Both the position numbers and the translations under genes were made by a program. A model generated the notes under the pieces. That model made no database searches. It worked only from the letters and a program-made list of their open reading frames with translations, and had not been told where the DNA came from. Positions 1-6,196 of a stretch of 21,412 nucleotides of DNA are shown in pieces (positions within the stretch are counted from its first letter, which is position 1; every line of letters begins with the position of its first letter). The DNA is from a virus, in IMG/VR virus record IMGVR_UViG_3300025162_000197, positions 1 through 21,412 of that record, one strand, 5' to 3'.

Positions 1-66
1 ACGTTCGTTATCATTTGTACTGGTGCAAATACCTATGACGGCTTCATCGCAGGTCAAGGTATATGA
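1..66 (+). CDS. C-terminal end of an upstream (probably tail) protein, partial
   Basis: An open frame enters from the left edge and stops at a TGA at 64-66, leaving 21 residues that end in IAGQGI. The stop overlaps the next start as ATGA, so the two genes are translationally coupled. Too little is present to recognise a family. Its position directly before a tail-fibre gene makes a tail or baseplate protein the best guess. The start lies outside the window. Confidence 0.6.
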   Translation, partial: TFVIICTGANTYDGFIAGQGI

Positions 67-1370
67 TAAAAAAAGACACTATTTTCATTTGGACAGGTTT
101 AATATCAGCAATCCCAAGTGGTTGGGTGCGTGAAACTGCACTTGATGGCTATTTTCCAAAAGGAACGGCACAAGGCACTAACCCAAATACAACAGGTGGT
201 AACGCTACACATAACCACACTTCCTCGGCACATACACACGCAGACAACGGACATACTCACCAAGTTACTATCGGCGATATTCACACATACGTGGGTCGTG
301 GCGGTACTGACTTTTTAGGTCAACACCAACACCCCACAGTTACATCGGGTGCAATTTCGGGTGGTGGTTTAGCGTCCGTGGTTTCAACCTATGCCGATTT
401 TTCAAACAATCCTATTTACCAAGACGTTATTTATATAAAACCATCGGCAAACGTGAGTGCTTTACCAAACAATGCTGTTGCCCTTTGTGATAAAACAGAT
501 TTTGCAAACAACACTGGTAATTTTAAGGGCTTTTATAAATGCGATGGTCAAAACTCAACCCCTAACCTTGGTGATAAATACATAAGAGGTGCGGGAACGG
601 GGCAAGAGGCGGGCGGTACTGGCGGTTCTTACACTAACATTCACGATTTAACACACACACATACAGTTACAGCGCATACACACGCACAAGTAACCACAGG
701 AAACAACAACGGTGCGGTTGACGAAGACATTTGGGGTGGTTCTGGTAGTGGTGGTTATCAAAATTCGGGAAACCCACACACGCATACTGTTTCTTTAGGT
801 TCAGTAAGTGATGTTATCAGTAGTGCGGTAAACAGCATTACAACAAGCGAAACAGTTGAACCCGCACATACGAAGCTATTACCAATACAAAACAGAAGCG
901 GTGCAAACGCAATGGCACTTGGTGTAATTGGTATGTGGCTTGGTGCGTTGTCTACAATTCCAAAAGGTTGGGTTTTATGCGACGGTACAAACGGCACTGT
1001 CGATATGCGAAGTAGACACTTAAAACTTACAACGACGACAACTGATGTTGGCGTTACAGGTGGTTCAAATACACACACGCATACAAACAATATTCACACA
1101 CATACATCAACGGGTCACAGTAACCACACGGTTACAATTTCGGGTCACCCTGCTTGGAACTTATCAACAGGCGGTCAATACTACAATTCCACAATTGGAA
1201 TGAACCCAAGCGCCTTGCACGACACCACAGTAGGCAGTGCAACCCCAACATACGCAAACGCAACTACAAACGCCGACAGTGCTAACAACGAACCGTTGTA
1301 TACTACTGTTGCGTATATAAAGCTGGTCACCATGTCGGGCGGTGGCTCGTTACTTGCGGGGGTTCTATGA
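63..1370 (+). CDS. Tail fibre / receptor-binding protein with three histidine-rich tail-collar-like modules
   Basis: This 435-aa protein is built from three related modules (about residues 8-130, 131-280 and 288-435). Modules 1 and 3 begin with a hydrophobic stretch plus IPSGWV or IPKGWVLCDG, and end in DVIYIK or TVAYIK. This is the phage tail-collar pattern. Module 2 carries GFYKCDG and DKYIRGAG. Each module has clusters of HxH motifs such as HTHTV, AHTHA and NIHTH. In T4 gp12 and gp37, HxH motifs coordinate metal along the trimer axis, so a thin trimeric metal-stabilised fibre is inferred here. The CA-rich DNA of the gene comes from His-Thr codons. The start overlaps the previous stop (ATGA) and the end overlaps the next start. 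Host receptor binding is inferred from family and position. Confidence 0.8.
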   Translation: MIKKDTIFIWTGLISAIPSGWVRETALDGYFPKGTAQGTNPNTTGGNATHNHTSSAHTHADNGHTHQVTIGDIHTYVGRGGTDFLGQHQHPTVTSGAISGGGLASVVSTYADFSNNPIYQDVIYIKPSANVSALPNNAVALCDKTDFANNTGNFKGFYKCDGQNSTPNLGDKYIRGAGTGQEAGGTGGSYTNIHDLTHTHTVTAHTHAQVTTGNNNGAVDEDIWGGSGSGGYQNSGNPHTHTVSLGSVSDVISSAVNSITTSETVEPAHTKLLPIQNRSGANAMALGVIGMWLGALSTIPKGWVLCDGTNGTVDMRSRHLKLTTTTTDVGVTGGSNTHTHTNNIHTHTSTGHSNHTVTISGHPAWNLSTGGQYYNSTIGMNPSALHDTTVGSATPTYANATTNADSANNEPLYTTVAYIKLVTMSGGGSLLAGVL

Positions 1371-1693
1371 CAACAAACACAGAAGCACTAAAAATGATGA
1401 TGGACAATCAATGCAACACCGTAGAGGCGCTTACTAAGATAAGCGAGGCGCAAAACGCCATTTCTGAAAACCTAAACAGCATGGCGGGTGCTATGAAAGC
1501 AATCAATGACAATAATATTTTGCACCTACAACTAACAAAGGACATTTCAACGCAAGTCAATTTTACAAAACAATTTTCAACCAAAATGCTTGATATATTA
1601 AAATGGGTGGTGGTTGCCACAGTTGGCACAGTGCTTATGGTACTTGCAAAGTCTAATGGTTTGGACATTTCCCACCTTTTACCCAAATTTTAA
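1367..1693 (+). CDS. Small coiled-coil protein with C-terminal membrane segment (lysis-associated?)
   Basis: The protein has 108 aa. Residues 1-75 are polar and helical with many Asn, Gln, Met and Lys. One transmembrane segment follows at about residues 78-97 (ILKWVVVATVGTV...), then a short tail. The layout resembles small phage proteins of XhlA-like type in lysis modules, but no diagnostic motif is visible. It starts at an ATGA overlap with the fibre gene (with GGGGG upstream) and is followed by a three-TM protein and a peptidase. A role as holin, holin regulator or fibre-associated membrane protein is inferred from context only. Confidence 0.7.
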   Translation: MTTNTEALKMMMDNQCNTVEALTKISEAQNAISENLNSMAGAMKAINDNNILHLQLTKDISTQVNFTKQFSTKMLDILKWVVVATVGTVLMVLAKSNGLDISHLLPKF

Positions 1694-1705
1694 GCCAAAT
1701 TCCCG

Positions 1706-1711
1706 TATACT
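1706..1711 (+). promoter_or_regulatory. -10-like box TATACT, leaderless geometry
   Basis: TATACT lies exactly 6 nt before the ATG at 1718, so transcription would begin at or next to the start codon. No Shine-Dalgarno and no convincing -35 is visible. It belongs to a set of eight boxes with the same spacing in this window. Confidence 0.5.
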
Positions 1712-1717
1712 TAACCT

Positions 1718-2074
1718 ATGGACGTATTCAGTTATTTAATTAAAGCGTTGGACGTTATCCGTTTTGGCTTATTTGTCATGGCGGGGTTCGAAGCACTGAC
1801 GGTGGCATACTTGTACCGTTTTGGCTACAACAAGTTTCGTCCAAGCAAAATAATCGGCGCTATGATAGCGTTTTTTGGGTCGTTGGGCTTGTTTTTTGTG
1901 TACAACTCACTTGCCCCGCTTGCTGTATCGTTTCGCCCCGATTTACACACTGCCGTGGTTGTTATTCTAATGCTTCCACTTGGCGGTGTTATTTACTACC
2001 TTGACCATTTCAGAACTGAAAGCATGAAAGAGCAAAAGAAGACGGAACAAACTGACGACATAAAAAAGGTATAA
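1718..2074 (+). CDS. Three-TM membrane protein, putative holin
   Basis: The protein has 118 aa with three hydrophobic segments, at about residues 11-33, 44-66 and 77-94. A highly charged C-terminal tail (ESMKEQKKTEQTDD) probably faces the cytoplasm. Size and topology fit class I holins, which make inner-membrane lesions that release an endolysin. The gene sits directly before a peptidase gene. Holins share little sequence, so the call rests on topology and context. The ATG has no Shine-Dalgarno but has a TATACT box 6 nt upstream. Its stop codon TAA lies inside the TATAAT box of the next gene. Confidence 0.6.
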   Translation: MDVFSYLIKALDVIRFGLFVMAGFEALTVAYLYRFGYNKFRPSKIIGAMIAFFGSLGLFFVYNSLAPLAVSFRPDLHTAVVVILMLPLGGVIYYLDHFRTESMKEQKKTEQTDDIKKV

Positions 2075-2075
2075 T
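2070..2075 (+). promoter_or_regulatory. -10-like box TATAAT, leaderless geometry
   Basis: A perfect TATAAT, preceded by GG, ends 6 nt before the ATG at 2082. The stop codon of the upstream gene (TAA, 2072-2074) is part of the box. There is no recognisable -35 at 17 nt. Confidence 0.55.
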
Positions 2076-2081
2076 TAAATT

Positions 2082-3146
2082 ATGTTAAATATAAAGCCAC
2101 TTAACCAACGTGACCCGCTTTGGGCGAAAGTTATTTTAGGCGACAACACTGACCCACAATTTACAATTGGTGGTTACGGTTGTTTGATTACCTGCCTTGC
2201 AATGGTGTCTTGTTATTACGGACATCCTGAAACACCAAATTCCCTTAACGAGAAATTGAAAAAAGCAAAGAAATTCACAAACGGTGGGTTTTATGTATGG
2301 GGTGGTTTGACAGCTATTGACAGTGATATTCAGGAAAAGGCAACCTTGACACCCGCCAAACTTACCGACGCACAGATAAAAGAAGTCAAAAAATCAATTG
2401 ACGCAGGTTACCCCGTAATGTGCCAAATAGACTTTCAACCTTTAACTGCAACGCCTGATATGCACTATATTTTGCTTATTGGCTACAGTGATGAGGATTT
2501 TACAATGGCAGACCCTTGGACTGGCACAATTGCCCCACTTGCGGTGTACCTAAAAGCTACCAAGCCAACGGTTCGTGACACGATTGAGCAATACTACATT
2601 TACACAGGTAAAGTTCCTGTACAAGCCCCAAGCGAGCTTGAAACGGTTAAAAAAGCACTGACCGACATGACCACTGACCGAGATTACCAAAAGGGCGAGA
2701 AAGAGAAATACAAAGACGAACGAAACCAGTTGCGTGATGTTGATGTACCAACACTTAAATCACAAATAACAGGAATTAACGCTTTACTTGATAAGCAAAA
2801 AGGCGATATTGCAACACTTCAAAGCACAAATAACAAGCAAACCGACGACATAATTAGTCTTACAACTGAAAGAAATCAGTCATTGCAGGCAAAAACAGAC
2901 GCCGAGCAGAAACTTGTTGAGTTTGCTAATAAACACGCCAATTGCGTACCCCAAGACACCTATACAGCCGAACAAGACCGTGCGTATGGTTTCCAACAGG
3001 CGCTAATGATACTTTCCACACATGTTGATGAAGAAGCAGACAAGAGAGCGCAAGCACTTTTGGTTGCCATGGATTACAAACACTTATTCAGCTTGGCTTT
3101 CAAAGCCATGTTTGCAAAGAAAAAGGCGGTGAAGAATAATGCCTAA
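2082..3146 (+). CDS. C39-like cysteine peptidase with long coiled-coil C-terminus (putative endolysin)
   Basis: The protein has 354 aa. Residues 1-175 resemble a papain-fold C39-type peptidase: Cys34 in GYGCLITC, His128 in DMHYILLIGY and Asp144 in MADPW form the expected Cys-His-Asp order. Residues about 180-285 are a charged coiled coil, and the last 60 residues are helical and basic at the end (KKKAVKNN). C39 enzymes usually cut after Gly-Gly. In phages, related domains occur in endolysins and virion-associated lysins that would cut peptide cross-links. No signal peptide is visible, so export would need a holin, and a holin-like gene lies just upstream. The coiled-coil tail in place of a wall-binding domain is unusual. 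The stop overlaps the next start by 8 nt. Confidence 0.7.
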   Translation: MLNIKPLNQRDPLWAKVILGDNTDPQFTIGGYGCLITCLAMVSCYYGHPETPNSLNEKLKKAKKFTNGGFYVWGGLTAIDSDIQEKATLTPAKLTDAQIKEVKKSIDAGYPVMCQIDFQPLTATPDMHYILLIGYSDEDFTMADPWTGTIAPLAVYLKATKPTVRDTIEQYYIYTGKVPVQAPSELETVKKALTDMTTDRDYQKGEKEKYKDERNQLRDVDVPTLKSQITGINALLDKQKGDIATLQSTNNKQTDDIISLTTERNQSLQAKTDAEQKLVEFANKHANCVPQDTYTAEQDRAYGFQQALMILSTHVDEEADKRAQALLVAMDYKHLFSLAFKAMFAKKKAVKNNA

Positions 3147-3354
3147 AATCACAGTTGAACAGGGGAAAGCCCTTATCAAGTCAAAGACGTTTTGGTTTAA
3201 CGTATTAGCAGGTGTCGTGGCTATCGCTTCAATTTTCGGGTTCGGTGACTTCAAACCAAGTTCAGAAACAACCGAAGCTATTGCAACACTTACCGCAGTG
3301 GTAAACATCTTTTTGCGATTAAATACGAGTGAGCCAATTACTAAACTAAAATAA
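3139..3354 (+). CDS. Small one- or two-TM phage membrane protein (holin-like)
   Basis: The protein has 71 aa. An N-terminal charged stretch leads to SKTFWFNVLAGVVAIASIFG, a common layout of small phage membrane proteins found beside lysins. A second moderately hydrophobic helix spans about residues 47-60. The Shine-Dalgarno AGGCGGTGA lies inside the end of the peptidase gene, so the two are probably translated together. It may be a second holin or an antiholin partner of the three-TM protein, but no motif fixes this. Two terminators follow, so it closes the lysis operon. Confidence 0.65.
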   Translation: MPKITVEQGKALIKSKTFWFNVLAGVVAIASIFGFGDFKPSSETTEAIATLTAVVNIFLRLNTSEPITKLK

Positions 3355-3364
3355 AAATATAAAT

Positions 3365-3414
3365 CACATGCCGTGGTTTTAATCCCTTTGGTTTTTACCA
3401 TGGCGTGTGTTTTA
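3365..3414 (+). terminator. Intrinsic terminator after the lysis operon (first of two)
   Basis: CACATGCCGTGGT (3365-3377) pairs with ACCATGGCGTGTG (3397-3409). This gives a 13-bp stem with two G-U pairs and a 19-nt loop, followed by a short TTTT. The U-tract is weak, so it may instead protect the RNA 3' end. Confidence 0.6.
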
Positions 3415-3455
3415 TGGGTTTATTTACTGCCACAAGTATTAACAAAAATATCAAC

Positions 3456-3486
3456 AAGACGGTCTAACAGCCGTCTTTTTTTATTC
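3456..3486 (+). terminator. Intrinsic terminator, strong
   Basis: AAGACGG (3456-3462) pairs with CCGTCTT (3471-3477) around an 8-nt loop, followed by a run of T residues (TTTTTATT). It lies about 100 nt after the last lysis gene and ends the transcript. The gene-free stretch 3355-3523 holds these two terminators and nothing else that I see. Confidence 0.85.
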
Positions 3487-3523
3487 TTATAAACCTGTAC
3501 AGCTACATAAGGGAGCAAACACC

Positions 3524-3652
3524 ATGAACATTAAGTTGGTTATTGAAGTGCTTAAAAAGATTGACGAATTTTTGTGGTGGGGCGATAGGGACACCGCACA
3601 TGAAATGATTTTGAAACTCATTGCGGACTTGGAAAAGAACCTTAAAAACTAA
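3524..3652 (+). CDS. Small hypothetical protein, 42 aa
   Basis: The short frame runs ATG to TAA and is preceded by GGGAG at a usable distance. The peptide is amphipathic and helical, starting MNIKLVIEVLKKI and containing FLWWGDRD. It is probably a real gene because it has a ribosome-binding site, sits after a terminator and lies 19 nt before the HNH gene in the same orientation. The function is unknown. The two adjacent tryptophans followed by charged residues are its only distinctive feature. Confidence 0.5.
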   Translation: MNIKLVIEVLKKIDEFLWWGDRDTAHEMILKLIADLEKNLKN

Positions 3653-3671
3653 AAACCAAGAGAGGTGACCC

Positions 3672-3953
3672 ATGCCAAAAAAGACCCGTGTCAAATTAAC
3701 ACAGGCAGAGCGTTTGGCAGTTTTGGAGTGTGATGGTTTCTTGTGCCGTGATTGTGGCAAAGGTGGTCGTTGTTCCGATTGGATTTTAGAGGTTCATCAT
3801 GTGAACGAAGACCCAAGCGATAACGACCCACGCAATTTAATCACACTTTGCGTTCGTTGCCATAACCATTACCACCCGTGGCGTTTCCATGTTCCGCTTC
3901 ACCGATGTTATAGATTTTCGGAGTTGCGGAAATTTCAAAAGGCATTTGCTTAA
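3672..3953 (+). CDS. HNH endonuclease
   Basis: The protein has 93 aa with a complete HNH fold. Zinc ligands are Cys25-x-x-Cys28 and Cys60-x-x-Cys63. The beta-beta-alpha metal core contains His42-His43 (EVHHVN), Asn55 and His64. There is a Shine-Dalgarno AGGTG before the ATG. Small free-standing HNH proteins in phages act as homing-like endonucleases or as partners of the terminase during cos or headful cleavage. Here it stands between terminators and away from the terminase genes, which slightly favours a mobile endonuclease, though on a circular map both are possible. Its stop codon lies inside the stem of the following terminator. Confidence 0.85.
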   Translation: MPKKTRVKLTQAERLAVLECDGFLCRDCGKGGRCSDWILEVHHVNEDPSDNDPRNLITLCVRCHNHYHPWRFHVPLHRCYRFSELRKFQKAFA

Positions 3954-3984
3954 CTTATCCAAGTTAGGTGAGTGCCTTTTTTCT
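3939..3984 (+). terminator. Intrinsic terminator overlapping the 3' end of the HNH gene
   Basis: The 18-nt arms 3939-3956 and 3961-3978 pair completely, with four G-U pairs, around the loop ATCC. A TTTTTTCTTC tract follows. The last codons and the TAA of the HNH gene lie in the 5' arm, so transcription ends at once after the gene. Confidence 0.88.
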
Positions 3985-4066
3985 TCAACCAATATGTAAT
4001 GGGGGAGTAAGTGGGGTGTCCCCTACTTTGACACGTCCCACACTTTATTTCCGTTTTTTGTTGATG

Positions 4067-4095
4067 TGACAATGTCATTATTTCCCGCACGGGAA
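4067..4095. repeat. Two short inverted repeats in the HNH / nuclease intergenic region
   Basis: TGAC-AAT-GTCA (4067-4077) and TTCCC-GCAC-GGGAA (4082-4095) stand 4 nt apart in an otherwise featureless stretch between the HNH terminator and the promoter at 4182. They could be operator sites or a small hairpin. The second has no T-tract, so it is not a terminator. The rest of 3985-4181 shows nothing that I can support. Confidence 0.3.
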
Positions 4096-4181
4096 TTGTA
4101 ACGTCTCTTTTATTGGGGGAGTGGTGCGTTTTGCTGATAACAACAACATTAACACCCCTTTCGTTAAGAATAACGCACAAC

Positions 4182-4210
4182 TTGACGAGAGGGGACAGGT
4201 GTTATACATT
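4182..4210 (+). promoter_or_regulatory. Promoter TTGACG-17-TACATT, leaderless geometry
   Basis: TTGACG (4182-4187), a 17-nt spacer and TACATT (4205-4210) form a full sigma-70-like promoter. The -10 ends 6 nt before ATG 4217. The transcript would therefore start at or very near that ATG, which supports it as the true start. Confidence 0.55.
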
Positions 4211-4216
4211 GTTGTT

Positions 4217-4600
4217 ATGCAATCCGAGGTGAATTTATTTTCAAAAACAATAAAATCAGAAAAATCAGCAATAAATTATTTGGCTACCCATTTGGGGGTA
4301 TCAAAAAAGGATATAAAACATCTAACTTTAGACAACCCAAGCAGTCTTTACGACCTGCAATTTAAGAACACCCGTTTTGACGTAAAATATTCGTCACCGA
4401 CAAAAAGCCGAAACAATTTATATTGGGATTTTGACCTTAGATATAAGGGGGCGGATTATTGCGACTTTTTTGTATTTTTAGGTATGTGGGAAACCAAGGT
4501 AAAAAAAGTATTTTTAGTGCCTGTTAAAGAGGTTACAACTTTTCGCCGTATTCGTGTTTCTATCTTGGGGAACTCTAAGTACAATAAATACATCATATAA
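4217..4600 (+). CDS. PD-(D/E)XK-like nuclease, putative
   Basis: The 127-aa protein starts at ATG 4217. The helical N-terminus is followed by LYDLQF (Asp46) and RFDVKYSS (Asp55-x-Lys57), spaced like motifs I-II of a PD-(D/E)XK nuclease. Then come WDFDL, a DYCDFFVFLGM strand and KKVFLVPV, which fit the later strands of that core. Similar small proteins are phage homing nucleases or restriction-like enzymes, and the neighbouring gene is an HNH nuclease. The frame is open back to GTG 4121, but the extra 32 residues are low-complexity and a promoter lies inside that stretch, so the shorter start was chosen. Fold assignment is by motif only. Confidence 0.6.
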   Translation: MQSEVNLFSKTIKSEKSAINYLATHLGVSKKDIKHLTLDNPSSLYDLQFKNTRFDVKYSSPTKSRNNLYWDFDLRYKGADYCDFFVFLGMWETKVKKVFLVPVKEVTTFRRIRVSILGNSKYNKYII

Positions 4601-4606
4601 GTTAGG

Positions 4607-4612
4607 TATAAT
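4607..4612 (+). promoter_or_regulatory. -10-like box TATAAT, leaderless geometry
   Basis: A perfect TATAAT preceded by AGG ends 6 nt before the ATG at 4619. No -35 is evident at 17 nt. It belongs to the same class as the boxes at 2070, 14819 and 20141. Confidence 0.55.
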
Positions 4613-4618
4613 TATTTC

Positions 4619-6025
4619 ATGCACGAAATCGCAATTTTAATCCCTACATACGGCAGAGCGCACAAACTTGCAGGCATAAAAGCCAACATCGAAGCTACGT
4701 GCAAACAAAACATTTACATCATTTGCAGTGAAGAAGACCCTGAAACATTTAACGAGGCAACCCGCCTTGGACTTAACATCATCATAAGTGGTGGTCGCTA
4801 TGTTGAGGGTATTAACCTTGGCTACAAATTAACCGACGAACCTTACTTACTTTTTGGAGCGGACGACATAGAATTTACACCCGATTGGGACAAAAAACTT
4901 TTGAAGTATTTTGATGACCCTAAAATTGGCATAGTTGGTTCACCCGACGATTGGACAATCTCGCAAACAGGCAAGCATGGTTCACACCCACTTGTTAAGC
5001 GTGCATACATTCAAGAATTTTCGGGAACGTATGACGAACCCGATATACCCTATTCACCATTTTACAAACATTACATGGCTGATATTGAAACCGAACAAGT
5101 TGCACAAATGCGTGGCGCTTGGGTTCAAGGTGAAGCAGAAATAAAACACCACCATTGGGTAAACAAGCAAGCTGAAAAAGACGCAACTTATGTTCGTGGC
5201 ATGAAGAACCTGCAACACGACATGGAAGTGTATAACGACAGGCGCAAGAACTTTGAACAATATCTTTTTGAGCCACTTTTTAACGGCAGAGTGGTGGCGG
5301 TTGACCATGCCACTAAACTTTCAATCATTATGGGGTCGTTTAATGCCTTTGATATGTTAAAGCAAACGGTTAGGTCACTGAAAAAGAACACTTACTACCC
5401 GTATGAACTTATCATTGTTGACGATTGTTCCGACAGCAGGGTAAAAACGTGGCTTGAAAACATTGGAGCAGAAAACCCCAACATTACGGTTGTTTTTAAC
5501 GACTGCCAACAGTACACAAACGCAGTTTGGAACAGGGGCGTTTTGCTTGCTAAAAACGACTATATTGCGGTCATAAATAACGACATTACCTTTTCACAGT
5601 GGTGGGACGCCTACCTTGTGGAAGCCTTGAAAGACAAAAAGGTTGGTCTTGCAAACCCGTACCAAACAGATAGGGAAGCGCCAACACCATATGCAAACAC
5701 CGAAAGAGCGGGTGGTTACAATATTCGGGGGGCTTGCTATATGTTCAAAAAACAAGACCTTAAAGGCATTTTCCCAATACCTGAAAAGTTAAGGCATTGG
5801 TGGGGCGATATTTGGGTGCTAAAACAGGTTGAAAAGATGGGTAAAAAATCCGTATGGTGTCCCGACGCTGTAATACACCATTTCGGTGAGCAAAGTACCC
5901 AAGAAGCTAACAAAGACCACACGGTTGACCACATAAAACTTAAAGACTGCCAAGAGTTCACAAACCTTACAGGTACAAGCACAACTAAGTGGCAAAACCT
6001 CGTATTATCCCAAATAAATAGGTGA
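4619..6025 (+). CDS. Tandem two-domain glycosyltransferase (GT-A / GT2-like)
   Basis: The protein has 468 aa and two GT-A-like domains. Domain 1 (about 1-225) starts EIAILIPTYGR and has the metal/sugar-nucleotide motif FGADDIEF (Asp82-Asp83). Domain 2 (about 233-440) starts LSIIMGSFNAFDML, followed by ELIIVDDCSD, and has VINNDITF (Asn320-Asn321-Asp322) as its DxD equivalent. The later WWGDIWVLKQVEK and HHFGEQST match the acceptor-side half of GT2 enzymes. Such enzymes move a sugar from a nucleotide donor to an acceptor. In phages the acceptor may be modified DNA, capsid or fibre protein, or host surface glycan, and the sequence does not say which. The gene stands alone, with a leaderless-type start and the replication leader after it. 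Confidence 0.85.
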   Translation: MHEIAILIPTYGRAHKLAGIKANIEATCKQNIYIICSEEDPETFNEATRLGLNIIISGGRYVEGINLGYKLTDEPYLLFGADDIEFTPDWDKKLLKYFDDPKIGIVGSPDDWTISQTGKHGSHPLVKRAYIQEFSGTYDEPDIPYSPFYKHYMADIETEQVAQMRGAWVQGEAEIKHHHWVNKQAEKDATYVRGMKNLQHDMEVYNDRRKNFEQYLFEPLFNGRVVAVDHATKLSIIMGSFNAFDMLKQTVRSLKKNTYYPYELIIVDDCSDSRVKTWLENIGAENPNITVVFNDCQQYTNAVWNRGVLLAKNDYIAVINNDITFSQWWDAYLVEALKDKKVGLANPYQTDREAPTPYANTERAGGYNIRGACYMFKKQDLKGIFPIPEKLRHWWGDIWVLKQVEKMGKKSVWCPDAVIHHFGEQSTQEANKDHTVDHIKLKDCQEFTNLTGTSTTKWQNLVLSQINR

Positions 6026-6045
6026 CACACATTGGCATATTGCAA

Positions 6046-6074
6046 TTGTTTTGTAAGAAGCGTTAAATTATAAC
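6046..6074 (+). promoter_or_regulatory. Putative promoter TTGTTT-17-TATAAC before the replication genes
   Basis: TTGTTT (6046-6051) and TATAAC (6069-6074) are separated by 17 nt. Initiation would fall near 6080, where the first arm of a long-range RNA stem begins. The match to consensus is moderate. Confidence 0.4.
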
Positions 6075-6078
6075 TATA

Positions 6079-6170
6079 TGGCAATACTGTACATTTACTT
6101 AACTAAATTTGAAGACAAAGACCCCCGCACGACAGTATTGCCAAATACCCTATTGTGCGGGGATTTTTAT
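6079..6170 (+). promoter_or_regulatory. Structured leader: interleaved stems (pseudoknot or attenuator) with T-tract
   Basis: Two helices interleave. TGGCAATACTGT (6079-6090) pairs perfectly with ACAGTATTGCCA (6132-6143). CCCCGCAC (6123-6130) pairs perfectly with GTGCGGGG (6155-6162), which is followed by ATTTTTATTTT. In 5' to 3' order the arms are A, B, A', B', so the stems either exclude each other (antiterminator versus terminator) or form an H-type pseudoknot with 1 nt between B and A'. The element lies in the leader of the initiator gene, whose ATG is at 6197. The stretch 6026-6196 contains no gene. Confidence 0.65.
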
Positions 6171-6196
6171 TTTCAAGTTTGAAAGGACGCCTGCCC

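Noticed and set aside
758-1090. 110-aa - strand frame rich in Val/Cys/Phe
   Set aside because: It is the complement of the His/Thr repeat region of the tail fibre gene.
640-1110. CA-dinucleotide tracts as microsatellites or CRISPR-like repeats
   Set aside because: They follow from His-Thr codons (CAC ACA) of the HxH motifs, with no constant unit and no spacers. No CRISPR array is present in the window.
4028-4056. TTGACA at 4028 as promoter for the nuclease gene
   Set aside because: At 17 nt spacing the -10 would be CCGTTT, which is not credible. The pair at 4182/4205 is much better.
4081-4096. TTCCCGCACGGGAA hairpin as terminator
   Set aside because: Only a 5-bp stem, and no T-tract follows (ATTGTAACG). 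At most it is an operator.
4121-4216. Upstream extension of the PD-(D/E)XK-like gene to GTG 4121
   Set aside because: The extra 32 residues are low-complexity, and a TTGACG-17-TACATT promoter lies within them, placing initiation at ATG 4217. The GTG does have GGGGGA before it, so it is not fully excluded.
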